NCBI GenBank assembly: GCA_002335605.1
Contig: BEDY01000010.1
Location: 496,001-560,000 of the forward strand
Source of the DNA: Prillingera fragicola
Taxonomy: Eukaryota; Basidiomycota; Tremellomycetes; Trichosporonales; Trichosporonaceae
DNA length: 64,000 nt
Direction: 5' to 3'
Under the pieces are notes generated by a model. The model was not told where the DNA came from. It worked only from the letters and a program-made list of their open reading frames with translations, and did not search any database. The position numbers and the translations under genes are program-made. Shown in pieces: positions 54,413-64,000 of this stretch; the first letter of the stretch is position 1, and every line of letters starts with the position of its first letter.

Positions 54413-56191
54413 ATGGTTGGCAGGTTCACGCTTCCGAGCCTGCCAAACTTTCCAACGGCTGTGCTAGACTTTATCGACACCTCGCCGCCCGTCTTTTATC
54501 CTCCTTCCCGTCCCTCTCGCCCCTCGTCTGTATCAGCGTCGGCCCCACCCTCATGCCCTTCATCTCCTCGGGCTCAACAGCATCGGCCCCTCCTCCCAGA
54601 TGTTCAGCTCTCTCTCCCACCATTCAGTCCGACAGCTCACCCGCACACTGATGCACCGCTCAGGTCTTCACGGCGTGATGCCCACGCTCGACCCAGGTCG
54701 CAATCTGCGCTGCCGCCAGCAACGGCAACAGCCATGCCCTCAACAGGTGCAGTGAGCTGTCGGCCACCCCCAGACTGGCGATCGTCTCGCCGGCAGTCGA
54801 TCGAACAATCTGTTCCGACACAGCCACCGCGCCCGGGCCACCGTCGTAGCCAGAGCGCTGCTCCGTTGCCAGTTATGACGCGCGGAAGACCCCTAGACCA
54901 TTCTCACCGCAATTCAATCTCGTCGGCGAGTGCACTATCGCTCCCAACTCTGGACGAGGACGACGGGCACGGTCCACAGCCTACCGTCCACTTTCCAGTG
55001 GCCCCATCGCCCGTTGGAGGAAGTTTTGCGTGGCTAGAGCCTGCTCCGCGCGGCAGACACACTCCCTCTCCTGGTCCCGTGCCCGATCGAGGAACTCCTG
55101 GCCGACGTCGTGCACAATCGTCGGTCAGTATGACGTCTGCGCCCGCACCACAATCTGCTCGATCCTCTGGCACACGCTCGCATCGCTCCTCGATTTCTTT
55201 TTCAATGACTCGATCGAGCTACAGCCGAAAGGGCAGCATCAGCAGCATGTCAGACCTCGGGTACACTACGGGCAACCATGCTGCGCCGTCACGCGTGTCG
55301 GCGTCAGTGTCAGTGTCTGACATTGCTGCGCTGGCGACGTGGTCGCAAGAGCCCATGGCCCCACCGCCGCGCACGAGCTCTCGGGGGGCTACCCTCACCA
55401 AGAGCCCTGCCGAGACACTCCGTGCACGACTGAGGTCTCTGAGCGAACTTGAAATGTCAGGAGCTCCAGCGTCACCGCAACAGTGCACGACACCAACTCT
55501 GCCCCACCCTCTCTCCCCTGCCACACCTCGCAGCACTCGCGCGACCCCAGGGCACACCCCGGGAAGCGCCACGCCAACAACAAGCTCTCACAGCCATCAT
55601 ATACCCCAGTCGCCCACACCTACTCGCCGCGCACACACGTCTCTTCTCACGAGCCATCGACACACACACAGCATGCCCGACGCCGCTTCGCATCTCGTTC
55701 CCGACTCGCACCGTTCACCCTCACGACCAACGACCTCTCGCTTACGCCAACCAGTCCAACTTACCATGGCTGTCGACGTGCCACCCAACGGCGCTACATC
55801 TCTCAGCCGTCGGGGCAGCAATCGCAGCACTCTGGAGACCCCTGGCTCACCGCCACTCGGCTCTAGTCCTGGCAGTCTTGTCAGCGACAATGGTTCATCG
55901 AGCCCCACAACTAGCGTCGAGAGCCTGGCTTTGGGCCCCGCACTTCGCGACATCAATCTCAATCTACGCGAGCTGAGCCTCCGCGACGCCCCGCCCCCTC
56001 GCGATCTCTGCCTGCGCGACACGAGTCTTCGCGACCTCAACCTGCGAGAGATGCAACAGGTCCGCTCCCGTCGGGGTAGCAAGGCCAGCCTTGAGCGCTG
56101 GCGCAGCACCGAACGCCACTCGCGGGTCATGGTCAGCGTCATCGACGACTCGGTCGACAGTGAACGTTTCCTTGACTTTGACGACATCTAG
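54413..56191 (+). CDS. Ser/Pro-rich disordered protein with many RRxS sites
   Basis: A single exon of 592 residues from MVGRFTLPSLPNFPTAVLDF. Most of it is Ser/Pro/Thr/Arg-rich and predicted disordered. At least six basophilic kinase consensus sites of the R-R/K-x-S type occur, for example SRRQSIEQS, HRRSQSAAP, GRRRAQSSV, YSRKGSISS, SRRGSNRST and RSRRGSKAS. The C-terminal about 90 residues change character: a Leu/Arg/Asp-rich stretch reads LRDINLNLRELSLRDAPPPR then DLCLRDTSLRDLNLREMQQV. It is followed by SKASLERWRSTERHSRVMVS and an acidic end DSERFLDFDDI. The ATG at 54413 is used because the longer frame starts with GTG. I do not recognise a family. Phosphorylation by PKA-type kinases is an inference. 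Confidence 0.72.
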   Translation: MVGRFTLPSLPNFPTAVLDFIDTSPPVFYPPSRPSRPSSVSASAPPSCPSSPRAQQHRPLLPDVQLSLPPFSPTAHPHTDAPLRSSRRDAHARPRSQSALPPATATAMPSTGAVSCRPPPDWRSSRRQSIEQSVPTQPPRPGHRRSQSAAPLPVMTRGRPLDHSHRNSISSASALSLPTLDEDDGHGPQPTVHFPVAPSPVGGSFAWLEPAPRGRHTPSPGPVPDRGTPGRRRAQSSVSMTSAPAPQSARSSGTRSHRSSISFSMTRSSYSRKGSISSMSDLGYTTGNHAAPSRVSASVSVSDIAALATWSQEPMAPPPRTSSRGATLTKSPAETLRARLRSLSELEMSGAPASPQQCTTPTLPHPLSPATPRSTRATPGHTPGSATPTTSSHSHHIPQSPTPTRRAHTSLLTSHRHTHSMPDAASHLVPDSHRSPSRPTTSRLRQPVQLTMAVDVPPNGATSLSRRGSNRSTLETPGSPPLGSSPGSLVSDNGSSSPTTSVESLALGPALRDINLNLRELSLRDAPPPRDLCLRDTSLRDLNLREMQQVRSRRGSKASLERWRSTERHSRVMVSVIDDSVDSERFLDFDDI

Positions 56192-57036
56192 TATCTCCCT
56201 GCCTAATTCCACTCTCGCCTCGTGCAATCTCCTCCCGGCTGCCTAACGACAGTGTGTTGTATATGTAACGAAACCGAAACGCACCTAACCGAAACGACCC
56301 TTTACACTTGTCCATTGCTTTTTAGTATTGTTGGAATGCACCTGCCTACCTTATACAGAAGTGGGGGTACCGCCAACCCTATGAGCAGAGCAGGAGCCAC
56401 CGCAAAGCCTGTCTTACCACGGAGGCGTACAGGGCCTCCCAAGCCACGGCGTGTGTGTGTTATTGTCCTCTTCAGATGTCCTGATAGGACAGAGGTGTCT
56501 TGCTCGCTTGCAGGTAGTGCTGGAACCCTGCACAAAACAACAAGAACATCCTGCTTCATCGAGTACTGCATCATAGATGCCGAATGAATGGGTCAGTGGG
56601 AACCGCTCAGAGGAGTGCGTGTTTTTTCTCGGTTTCTCGAAGGGTGTGGCACAGCGGCTCGCAGGTACGGAAGATACGGAACAGGTCCGATGCCGGCAGT
56701 GACGACGCGCCCGCGGCTCACACGCGTATAGCCGTTTTCGGTGATTAGTGACATGCCCCATCGGTACGCACCCCGTTGGGTGGACGAAACGCAACACAAA
56801 GCTGCACTGCGCTGCGTATCTGCACATTAACACGCTTGGTCGTAGCATTGGCACGGGCCTATGATCATAAACAGACGAAACGACTAAATGCTATTGTCCG
56901 TACTAAGGAATATGAAGGAGTGTGATGGAGTGTTCTTTGGGTGGTATTGTCCGGAGCCAGAGTGCTCGATTGGGAGAGGATGGAAACTAGGATGGAGCTC
57001 GTGTTGCTCGAATGTACACAAGAGTTGTGAATACGC
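56192..57036. other. Convergent intergenic region
   Basis: 845 bp between the ends of the Ser/Pro-rich gene and the polysaccharide deacetylase. No gene recognised. Confidence 0.45.
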
Positions 57037-57975
57037 TTAGCACTGCCAGTTGCCGTTCTGGCGCTCGCCGACCTGAACGTAGGGCCACTCGTTGGTGCCG
57101 AGGCAGGTCTGGACGTTGCTGAGCTGGTAGCCCTTGCCCTGGAGCTGGGGGACGGCCCAGGGGATGATCTCCTTGGCAGCTAATTGTGGGTTAGCACTGG
57201 GTCCATTAAAAGGCTTTGCACACGTACTCGACTGCTGGACACTGTGGGAAAGGACCAGGTGAGGCTGGGGGTAGTCGTTGATGACACGGGTCATGACGCT
57301 GCGCTGCGAGGCGACCGAGTCGCCGTTGGCATCTCCAGTGTCGTCAGACCACATGAAGACCTCTGCAATTGTCAGCAAACGCTCGGGTGCAGTGGAGGCT
57401 CACTCGAGTAGCCACGCTCCTTGAGGACCTTGATGGCCTTGGAGGGGAGGTTGCCGTAGGGAGGACGGAACTGGCAGCGTCAGCGGCAATCATGGCGGGC
57501 ACAACATACGTAAAGGGGCTTGACACCGAGGATACGGATGAAGGCAGTCTCAACCTTCTCGAGCTCGGTGTGGATCTGGGACTCGCTGAGCGAGTTCAGG
57601 TCCGCGTGCGACCAGGTGTGCGAGCCGAGAGTGTGGCCCTGGTCAAAGAGCTGACGGATTTCGTTGACGTGGTTGTAGATGCAGTCGTAGTTCTGACCGT
57701 TGAGGAAGAAGGTGGCCTTGCCACCGTTAAGGTCGCGAGCAATGTCAAGCTCGTAGACCCAGGGGCCGTCTGGTCAAGGGTCAGCCCGCGGTTCCGAGCG
57801 ATGAGATCTGGGCGGCGGCGGCCCGTGTCAACAACGTACCGTCAAAGGTGAGAGCGACATGGCCAGAGACCTTGCAGTTCTGGATAGTCTCGGCGGTGCC
57901 AGCGCAGGGGGCGGCACCAACAGACGAGGCAAGGAGGCCAACAAGGGCAGTGAAAGCGGCGAAGCGGGTGAACAT
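57037..57975 (-). CDS. Secreted polysaccharide deacetylase (chitin deacetylase, CE4)
   Basis: Removes N-acetyl groups from chitin or related sugars to form chitosan in the cell wall. The signal peptide MFTRFAAFTALVGLLASSVG is followed by APCAGTAETIQNCKVSGHV. The NodB motifs are ALTFD^DGPWVYEL (motif 1 across an intron, DDGP), HTLGSHTWSHADLNSL (H-x3-H, motif 2), ILGVKPLYFRPPYGNLPSKA (RPPYG, motif 3) and EVFMWSDDTGDANGDSV. The C-terminal PHLVLSHSVQQS holds the last catalytic His. Length is about 245, small for a fungal chitin deacetylase and without a GPI signal, so it looks freely secreted. Four exons, ending TAA 57037-57039. Confidence 0.9.
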
Positions 57976-59100
57976 TGTGTAAATAAACTAGGTAGAGTAG
58001 TAAATAGAGAAAGGGATGTCGGGCTGTGGCGGTCGGTCGAAGGGGAAGTGTCGAGGTGTCGATGTAAGGAGAAGTCGGAAGGGGATGATTATATCAGCGG
58101 GGAGTGAAGTGAGGAGATGATAGGAGACAAGAGGTACCAGTAGTCTTATAACAGGTGGACGACTATCCACCCCAGGTCCAGTGATCCTGGTTGAACGGCA
58201 GTTGGGAGGCCCACTGGGGTCCCTGGCTGCCCTGACTGTTTGGTCGGTACATCGCCAAGCGTAATAGCGCCCAGATTCCCTCACAATGATCACGACCGAC
58301 GAGCCAAACGAGCTACAGCGACCGACAGTGGCTTGGCGCCCGGGCGCCCACGCATGCAGGTCGAGGGTTACAACGGCATTGGGCGCAAATACACACACAA
58401 CATGTGAGCCTGTGCCTCTGCCCCGCCCGTCTGGCCGTCTGGATACCGGGGCAGGCCTCACATCTGGCGATGCTTTCAGGGCAATCGGTCCACAGACGCA
58501 CGATCCGCAGAGACGCACATGAGCCTTCTTGAGCTTCTGCGAGCAACGCACGCGCAGTCCTAGAAGCTATGCAACATTACAAGTCTTCCACAGGTCACAG
58601 ACCACACAGTAGCACCGCAGGCGGGTCATGGGTCTAGCACAAGACTCCTCGACGGCCGTTGCACGGACAGCAACGAGCCCTGCGTGTGCAGTAGTGTTTG
58701 GCGTGTTATTGTTATTTTCTGCACTCGGTCATGTTGCCCGCAAACAAGGGTCAGTCTCCCGGAAGCCCTGATATCTGATGCAAACAGCGGAACCAATATT
58801 CAGCAGCCTTGCAACCGCAGAGGATCGCTTCAAGCCGACAAACTTGCGGCTCAGCGGCCAGCGGGCTTGCGCCGGCCAGGCACAGGGTCCATGATTAACC
58901 TTTCACAGACTAGGGGATCATTCCCGCCGCCCCGCCCAACACCCCTCCGGCGGAACCAAACCCATCACACATGTGCCCCAGCAACATGGTAATGTTCGTC
59001 CACATGCCACAGCCACTGCCGCCATCGGGTCATGTGCAGCTGCCAAATGGTATGCATTCGCCCATGCAGAACTCTGTTCCAGCACTGCCGCAGCTCCACT
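57976..59100. other. Intergenic, about 1.1 kb
   Basis: Between the deacetylase start (-) and PUS1 end (-). No gene recognised. The deacetylase promoter lies at its left end. Confidence 0.45.
58087..58096 (-). promoter_or_regulatory. TATA-like element of the deacetylase gene
   Basis: TGATATAATC on the minus strand, about 115 bp upstream of the ATG at 57975. Weak match to a TATA box. Confidence 0.35.
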
Positions 59101-61133
59101 TTAGCCCTCTAGCTCTCCACGCTTCAGGGCCGCCTCGTCCACTTCGTCCTCATCGCTCTCATAACCCTCGCCTGCGTTGCCAGCGGTGCAATCTCCCTCG
59201 CTCTTGTCGCTCGGCACCGCTCCATCAGCCGGCTTCCGCTCGCCGAGATACTTTTTGCTCGTCAACGTGACCAAGGCCTCATCAGGAATAGTACCCTTGG
59301 TGCTGAGTTCGTTAGCGCTCTGCATAGCTGCAATAACACCATGTGCCACTTACTTCAAGAACGTAAAGTCTCGCGAGGCGGTGCAGTCGATCTGACGCAT
59401 CCATTTATGGAACCTAATGGGCGTGAGAAGCCATCTCATTTGAGAAGCGTCATGAATAGAACTTACGTGTTGGACTCGAGCTCGACTTCGCGGAGGCGCT
59501 CGTAGATCCACTTGACCTTGAACTCGTGCATCAGATCGGCATACTTGCTGTAGTCGACGTATTCCCGCGAAACCTCGTCGTCGCCCTTGGGAAGAGTACG
59601 AGCGCGCTCGTTATACGTCTTAAACTGGGGCTGTTCCAACAGCAAGCCGAGAGGGGGCGCCTTGGGAATGTGAATGCGCTTGGGACCAAATGTCTCAGGC
59701 AAGAGTGAGGGTGGAGTTCCTGTACGGCAAGCGAGCATCGCCAGCGACAGCATCTTGCGAATCTGATGCAGCATGAAGCTCTGGCCGTGGATTCGGACCG
59801 AGATCCACTCAATGTCTCCGTAAACTGCCGGATCGCGGACCTCCAAACTGATCATGTAACGCTTCACAGCACGGTCGTTGAATGGCTTGCCAACAGTGTA
59901 GTTGTGGAAGTTGTGAGTACCCTTGTACTCGGCAATGAGGCCACGGAAGCGCTCAAGGGTCCCCGCATCGATGCGCCAGCCGCGGCGACGCTCAAACTCG
60001 CCACGCGCCTTTGGGTCAATGGCCTCACCATCGTCCGCAGGCAGCGCAGCGGGAGCAGCGTCCACAAACTCGAGACCAGTCTTCACAATGTCGCGCCACC
60101 CGGGCGACACCTCGTCCAAAGTGGTAGCGAAGGTGTCGGCCGACGCGGGAGGCAACAGACAGTAAGAGGGAAGGAGGTACTCGTAGACACGCGAGTCACA
60201 GGCACTGAACATCAGCTTGTGGGGCATGCTATCCACTCACGTCCTGGCCTGGAAAGACTTCATGGTGCGCACAAATCCCCACATGCGAATCTGATCCGGA
60301 AGGAAAGAGTTGACATATTCTGTCAAGTCGGCAAAGCCTTCGGGAACAGGAGGGTCGAGAATCATCTTGAGCGAGATGCTGTATTGTTAGAGGGTGTAGA
60401 AGATCACGTTGCGCACCAGTTGCCCGCAGCGTGCACGCCAGCGTCTGTACGCGCGGCACGCTGAACATCAACCTTGCGGTGGTCCACACCATTCTCAGCG
60501 CTCACGGCACCCGCCTTGATGAGGGCAGCGAAGAGGTCACCCTCAATAGTCCTGGATCCGTGGGTTTGGCTGATAGAATTAGCCATGAGTGAATACGCTA
60601 GTTACCCACATTTGCATACCACTGTAACCCGTTCCACAGTAGCCAAGGAGCACTGCTGCGCGCTTCTTAGGCAGACGGCGCTCCTTGTCTGCAGCATCTC
60701 CATCCTCTGGCTTCGGGGTAGCGTCTGTCGACTCGCCTCCCTCTGCCAAAGCACGTGCCTTGTTGGCCGCTGCCTCCTCATCCTCGGCATCACGGGAACG
60801 TCCTGGGCGTCCACGGTCGCGGCCCTTTTGCTGGTGACGATCGCGCGCAGCCTGCTTCTTCTCAAAGCCACCACGTCCACCGCGACCACCTCGTCCCCCG
60901 CGACCACCGCGACGGTCGTTTCCACGGTCACGCTTGTTCTGGCCTTGACTGCCATCGGCATTAAGTGCAGACTCCTCGTCGTCAACGTGAGGACGCTTGG
61001 CAGGAGCAGAGCCCGTCGAGTCCTCAAGCGGGCGCTTGGCCGAAAGGTTCTCAGTCGAGGTCGATGCCTCCACCTCCTTGACTGCTGACTTCGCGGCCGC
61101 AGCAGGTGCGCTAGGTCCAGATTCGGCGGACAT
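59101..61133 (-). CDS. PUS1: tRNA pseudouridine synthase 1
   Basis: Isomerises uridine to pseudouridine in tRNAs and some other RNAs, mainly in the nucleus. The N-terminal about 130 residues are disordered, with an RGG-type run ([16 protein letters not shown], near 60880) and Lys/Arg blocks. Then [21 protein letters not shown] opens the catalytic core. [16 protein letters not shown] and [16 protein letters not shown] follow, with the catalytic Asp in [63 protein letters not shown] and [20 protein letters not shown] complete it. About five exons, ending with an acidic tail ([20 protein letters not shown]) at TAA 59101-59103. The RGG run is an extra relative to yeast Pus1. Confidence 0.94.
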
Positions 61134-61520
61134 GATGATTGTTGTAGTGACAATCGTAAGTATGGAGCTTCAAAAGTTCGACTTTGTGGGTGCAACACGT
61201 GACCTTACGTCAGGGATTCACCGACCGGGGCACCATTGGCTCTGTGTGTATCACCACTTGCGTATTTGAGACAATGCAGTAGCGTGTGGCTCGTTGAGGA
61301 AGGCTCTCGTTGGTATGGTAGCCGTTGAAATGCCATGCAGGACTTAACTTTGGCAACAGTTCTACTACAGGGGCTACGGTTGACAATCTGATAAGGTTCC
61401 ACCGTGGGAGAGTGCAACCATCCAGTTCGCCACCCAGTTCCGTGAGCCCATGACGTGCGTCGCGCGTCTCGATTGTCTTGTCACCTTCGTTCTCCTCACC
61501 TGCGCTCAGCTCGAGACAAC
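61134..61520. promoter_or_regulatory. Divergent promoter region PUS1 / ATG9
   Basis: 387 bp between the two starts. No TATA box recognised. A CGTGAC/TACGTCA-like site (61198-61211) could be a CRE-type element, but this is weak. Confidence 0.4.
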
Positions 61521-64000
61521 ATGTCATCGCCGCCACCGACCAACTCCCTACTGAATCTCCTAAATCCATACGCGTCTGTAGCCAGTTCGCGCCCTCATGA
61601 CCGACCCCCAGACATGAACTCCAGTGCGGACTCGACGCAACTCAATGACGGTCAACCAGAAGCACCCGAGAGCCCTTCCGCCATTCTGCTTCGCGAGCTC
61701 CAGTTTGACCTCGGTGGCGCGAGTCCAACCAAGCAAAGCCGCGTACCCTCGGCCAGTGGGACATCAACTACGAAAGCCGTTGCCCAAGCCATGACGGACT
61801 CTAGTGAGGACGAGGAGCCACCGCAATCAGTCATGTTTGACAACGGCGGGGTCGACACGCCCAAGTCGCGCTCGCCCCCTGGCGCCGCTGGTCTTTCTGT
61901 TCCTTCTAGGCCCTGGAGTGGGAAAGCTGCCAAGCACAGTCAGAGCCCTGGACCTTTCCGCCGCCGACCGTCGAGCACGTCCACGTCGCCAGCGCGGAGC
62001 AGGCAATCATCTCCAGGACCGTCTCGCGATGTATTTGGCAGCATCACAAGTCGGCCAGCCACCGAATCGATTCATTCTCCCACTACGACTAGCAGTACTG
62101 ACGACGAGGTGCTCGCTGTGCGGCAGCCAACACCTCCACGCCGTCAGTCGGGTCCGCAGGCTGCGCAGCCTGCCGTCACCCTTCATCCACACTTCAGCCC
62201 AGACGATCTCAACGACGACTCTCCTCCTACTCCAGGGCCCAGTAAGCCACGAACGAAGGGAAGAGGAAAGCACAAGTATTATCAGGTGGCACCAGAGGAG
62301 CCAGAGACTGGGAGGGGGCGTTCTCGTGGAACACCAAGCCTCAGGAAGAGCGGTCTGAGCGGGCGGGACAAGGCGCTATGGAAGTGGGTCAACGTCGTTG
62401 ATTTGGACGGATTCTTGCAAGAGGTAAGGAATGGGGAGATGGCCATCAGCTTATTCATCAGGTATACGGCTACTACAAAGGAAAGGGAATCTGGTGCATC
62501 GCCCTCGCTCGCGTTCTCAACTTGATGTGAGGATTGATTGAGCAAGCTGTGCTGACCGTGATAGGACGACCTTATTTGTCATTGGCTTCTCGACCTTTTT
62601 GCTGTCTTGCATCGACTACAGCAAACTGGCGAGCTCTGTAGCTGGCCCCAACGCTGTCGGCAAGCTCGATGATGCGCTCGTGCCACAATGCCTCACTCGG
62701 TCAGTTGCCCATCCCCAAAGGAGCTAACAGTACAGAGGCTCTTTTGGACATATGCTCTTTATTGTCTCTGTGGCAGTCTTTTACATCTTTCAGTTGACCA
62801 TTTTCGCCATGTCTATCCCGCGGCTTGTCGACTTATGGCGTTTTTACACCTACCTCTTGGGTATCCCAGACGTAAGATGCCCCACGCAAGCAACTGCGAC
62901 GCTGACCTCTTAGGCCGACATTCAGACTCTTCCGTGGCCTGAGATTGTCAGACTCATTGGCCATATCAAGAAACACAATCCTGTCACTTCCTTGTCCAAC
63001 GGCCAAGGCGGTGCGCTGGCAGACATGGTCGGCGACGATGCCACGCGGGCCACGTCCATCAAGCTGGATGCCCATGACATTGCCAAGTGAGAGTGCCGTG
63101 CTTTGACTCGCTGACGTCCAGCCGCATTTTGCGCCAGGAAAACTATCTCATTGCTCTGTTCAACAAGGATTTATTGGATCTTCGCGTTCGTATCCCCCTG
63201 CCGAAACGCGTCCTGCCGCTTGTGCCACCAGCCCTCCTTGCCGGTCCGTCGCAAGGTGGTCTGCCTAAGACAAACGCAGATGAGGACCCTCAATACCTCA
63301 CCTTTGGAGGAAACACTCTGACGACCGCACTGGAGTGGAATCTTCGATACTGTCTAATGGGGTACCTCTTTGACGCCCGTGGTCAGGTCAAGAAGGAGGT
63401 GGTCATGGACAGGGGTAGAAAGGACCTCGTGGAGGCGTGAGTCACGCCGACTGACAGTTGCTGACGTGCAGACTGCGAAAGCGCATCTTGTTCATGGGTA
63501 TAGTGAACTGCATCTTTGCTCCTTTCATTGTCGTTTATCTCCTCATCTACTCGTTCTTCCGTTATTTTGAGGAGTACCACAAGAATCCTTCATCGCTTGG
63601 CAGCCGGCAATACACACCATACGCGCAGTGGAAGTTTCGCGAGTTCAACGAGCTGCCTCACTTGTTCGAACGCCGTCTTGATATGAGCTACCCCGTGGCT
63701 AAGGAGTACATTGATCAGTTCCCCAAGGAACGTACAGCTCTTGTTATGCGGTACGTGGCCCTTTCTGCTTCCCCGACTGACATGTCAGTTTCGTCGCCTT
63801 TATCGCTGGCTCATTTGCTGCCGTACTTCTGGTGGCATCGCTCTTCGACCCCGACCTGTTCCTTCACTTTGAGGTCACACCGCATCGCACAGTGCTGTTC
63901 TACATCGGTCTGTTTGGGTCCATCCTCGCCATCGCTCGTGGCATGATTCCGGAGGAGAATCTCGTTTTTGACCCCGAGTTCCTCATGCGCGAGGTGGTTC
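61521..64000 (+). CDS. ATG9: Autophagy-related protein 9 (partial at right edge)
   Basis: Multispanning lipid scramblase that seeds the autophagosome membrane. The start [20 protein letters not shown] is followed by about 280 disordered S/P/R-rich residues, including [14 protein letters not shown]. The conserved core begins [20 protein letters not shown] and [19 protein letters not shown], then [117 protein letters not shown] and [20 protein letters not shown]. These are the order and motifs of Atg9. The last visible exon gives [17 protein letters not shown] and runs off the window, so the C-terminal part is missing. At least six introns so far. Autophagy role follows from the family. Confidence 0.95.

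Noticed and set aside
1..64000. tRNA, rRNA, transposon or CRISPR in the window
   Set aside because: By eye no B-box-like GGTTCRANNCC with matching arms, no terminal repeats, no reverse-transcriptase or transposase motif and no regularly spaced repeats were found. A tRNAscan or Infernal run could still find something missed.

Overview
The window is nuclear DNA of a fungus, most likely a basidiomycete yeast of the Tremellomycetes (Trichosporonales/Tremellales type). The reasons are GC-rich coding sequence with C/G-ending codons, nearly every gene split by very short introns (about 36-70 nt) with GTGAGT/GTAAGT-like donors and a CTGAC/CTAAC branch site just upstream of the acceptor, dense packing on both strands, and a Ste50-type adaptor carrying two SH3 domains. 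I assign the lineage from these features and from protein family content; I could not run a search. No transposon, CRISPR array, rRNA or convincing tRNA was seen.

Layout. 0-10 kb: 3' end of an unknown gene, a Pmu1-like histidine phosphatase (-), the elongation factor IWS1/SPN1 (-) divergent from squalene synthase ERG9 (+), a disordered hypothetical (+), and a UPF0658 Golgi membrane protein (-). 10-12.5 kb is mostly non-genic, with one weak candidate locus. 12.5-19 kb: a conserved fungal protein with an internal duplication, ATP synthase subunit i/j (ATP18), a PI-PLC X-domain protein (-), and an ACOT9-like two-hotdog acyl-CoA thioesterase. 19.5-26.8 kb: the Ste50/Ubc2 adaptor, deubiquitinase OTU1, acetate kinase, and a small 12-cysteine protein (-) built from four tiny exons. 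27.6-38 kb: mitochondrial acyl-CoA dehydrogenase, a very large MMS22/Mus7 DNA-repair protein (-), and a Gln-rich hypothetical (-). 38.8-45 kb: a BTB-like protein, clamp-loader subunit RFC3, and a kinesin-7-like motor (-).

45-54 kb: a 2 kb gap, a secreted expansin-like DPBB protein, a four-CX9C MIX14/CHCHD5-type intermembrane-space protein (-), a large Cys-containing F-box-like protein, a cupin, and a CoA-binding protein. 54-64 kb: a Ser/Pro-rich protein full of RRxS sites, a secreted polysaccharide (chitin) deacetylase (-), tRNA pseudouridine synthase PUS1 (-), and ATG9 (+), which runs off the right edge.

The genes are ordinary chromosomal housekeeping and regulatory genes and do not form an obvious cluster. 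Loose functional groupings are genome maintenance (MMS22, RFC3), acyl-CoA/acetyl metabolism (thioesterase, acyl-CoA dehydrogenase, acetate kinase, ERG9), mitochondrial function (ATP18, MIX14) and cell-wall/secreted proteins (chitin deacetylase, expansin-like). I do not see a convincing new multi-gene system. The most unusual items are the small 12-Cys protein, the tiny exons and 36-39 nt introns, and the basophilic-kinase-site-rich protein.
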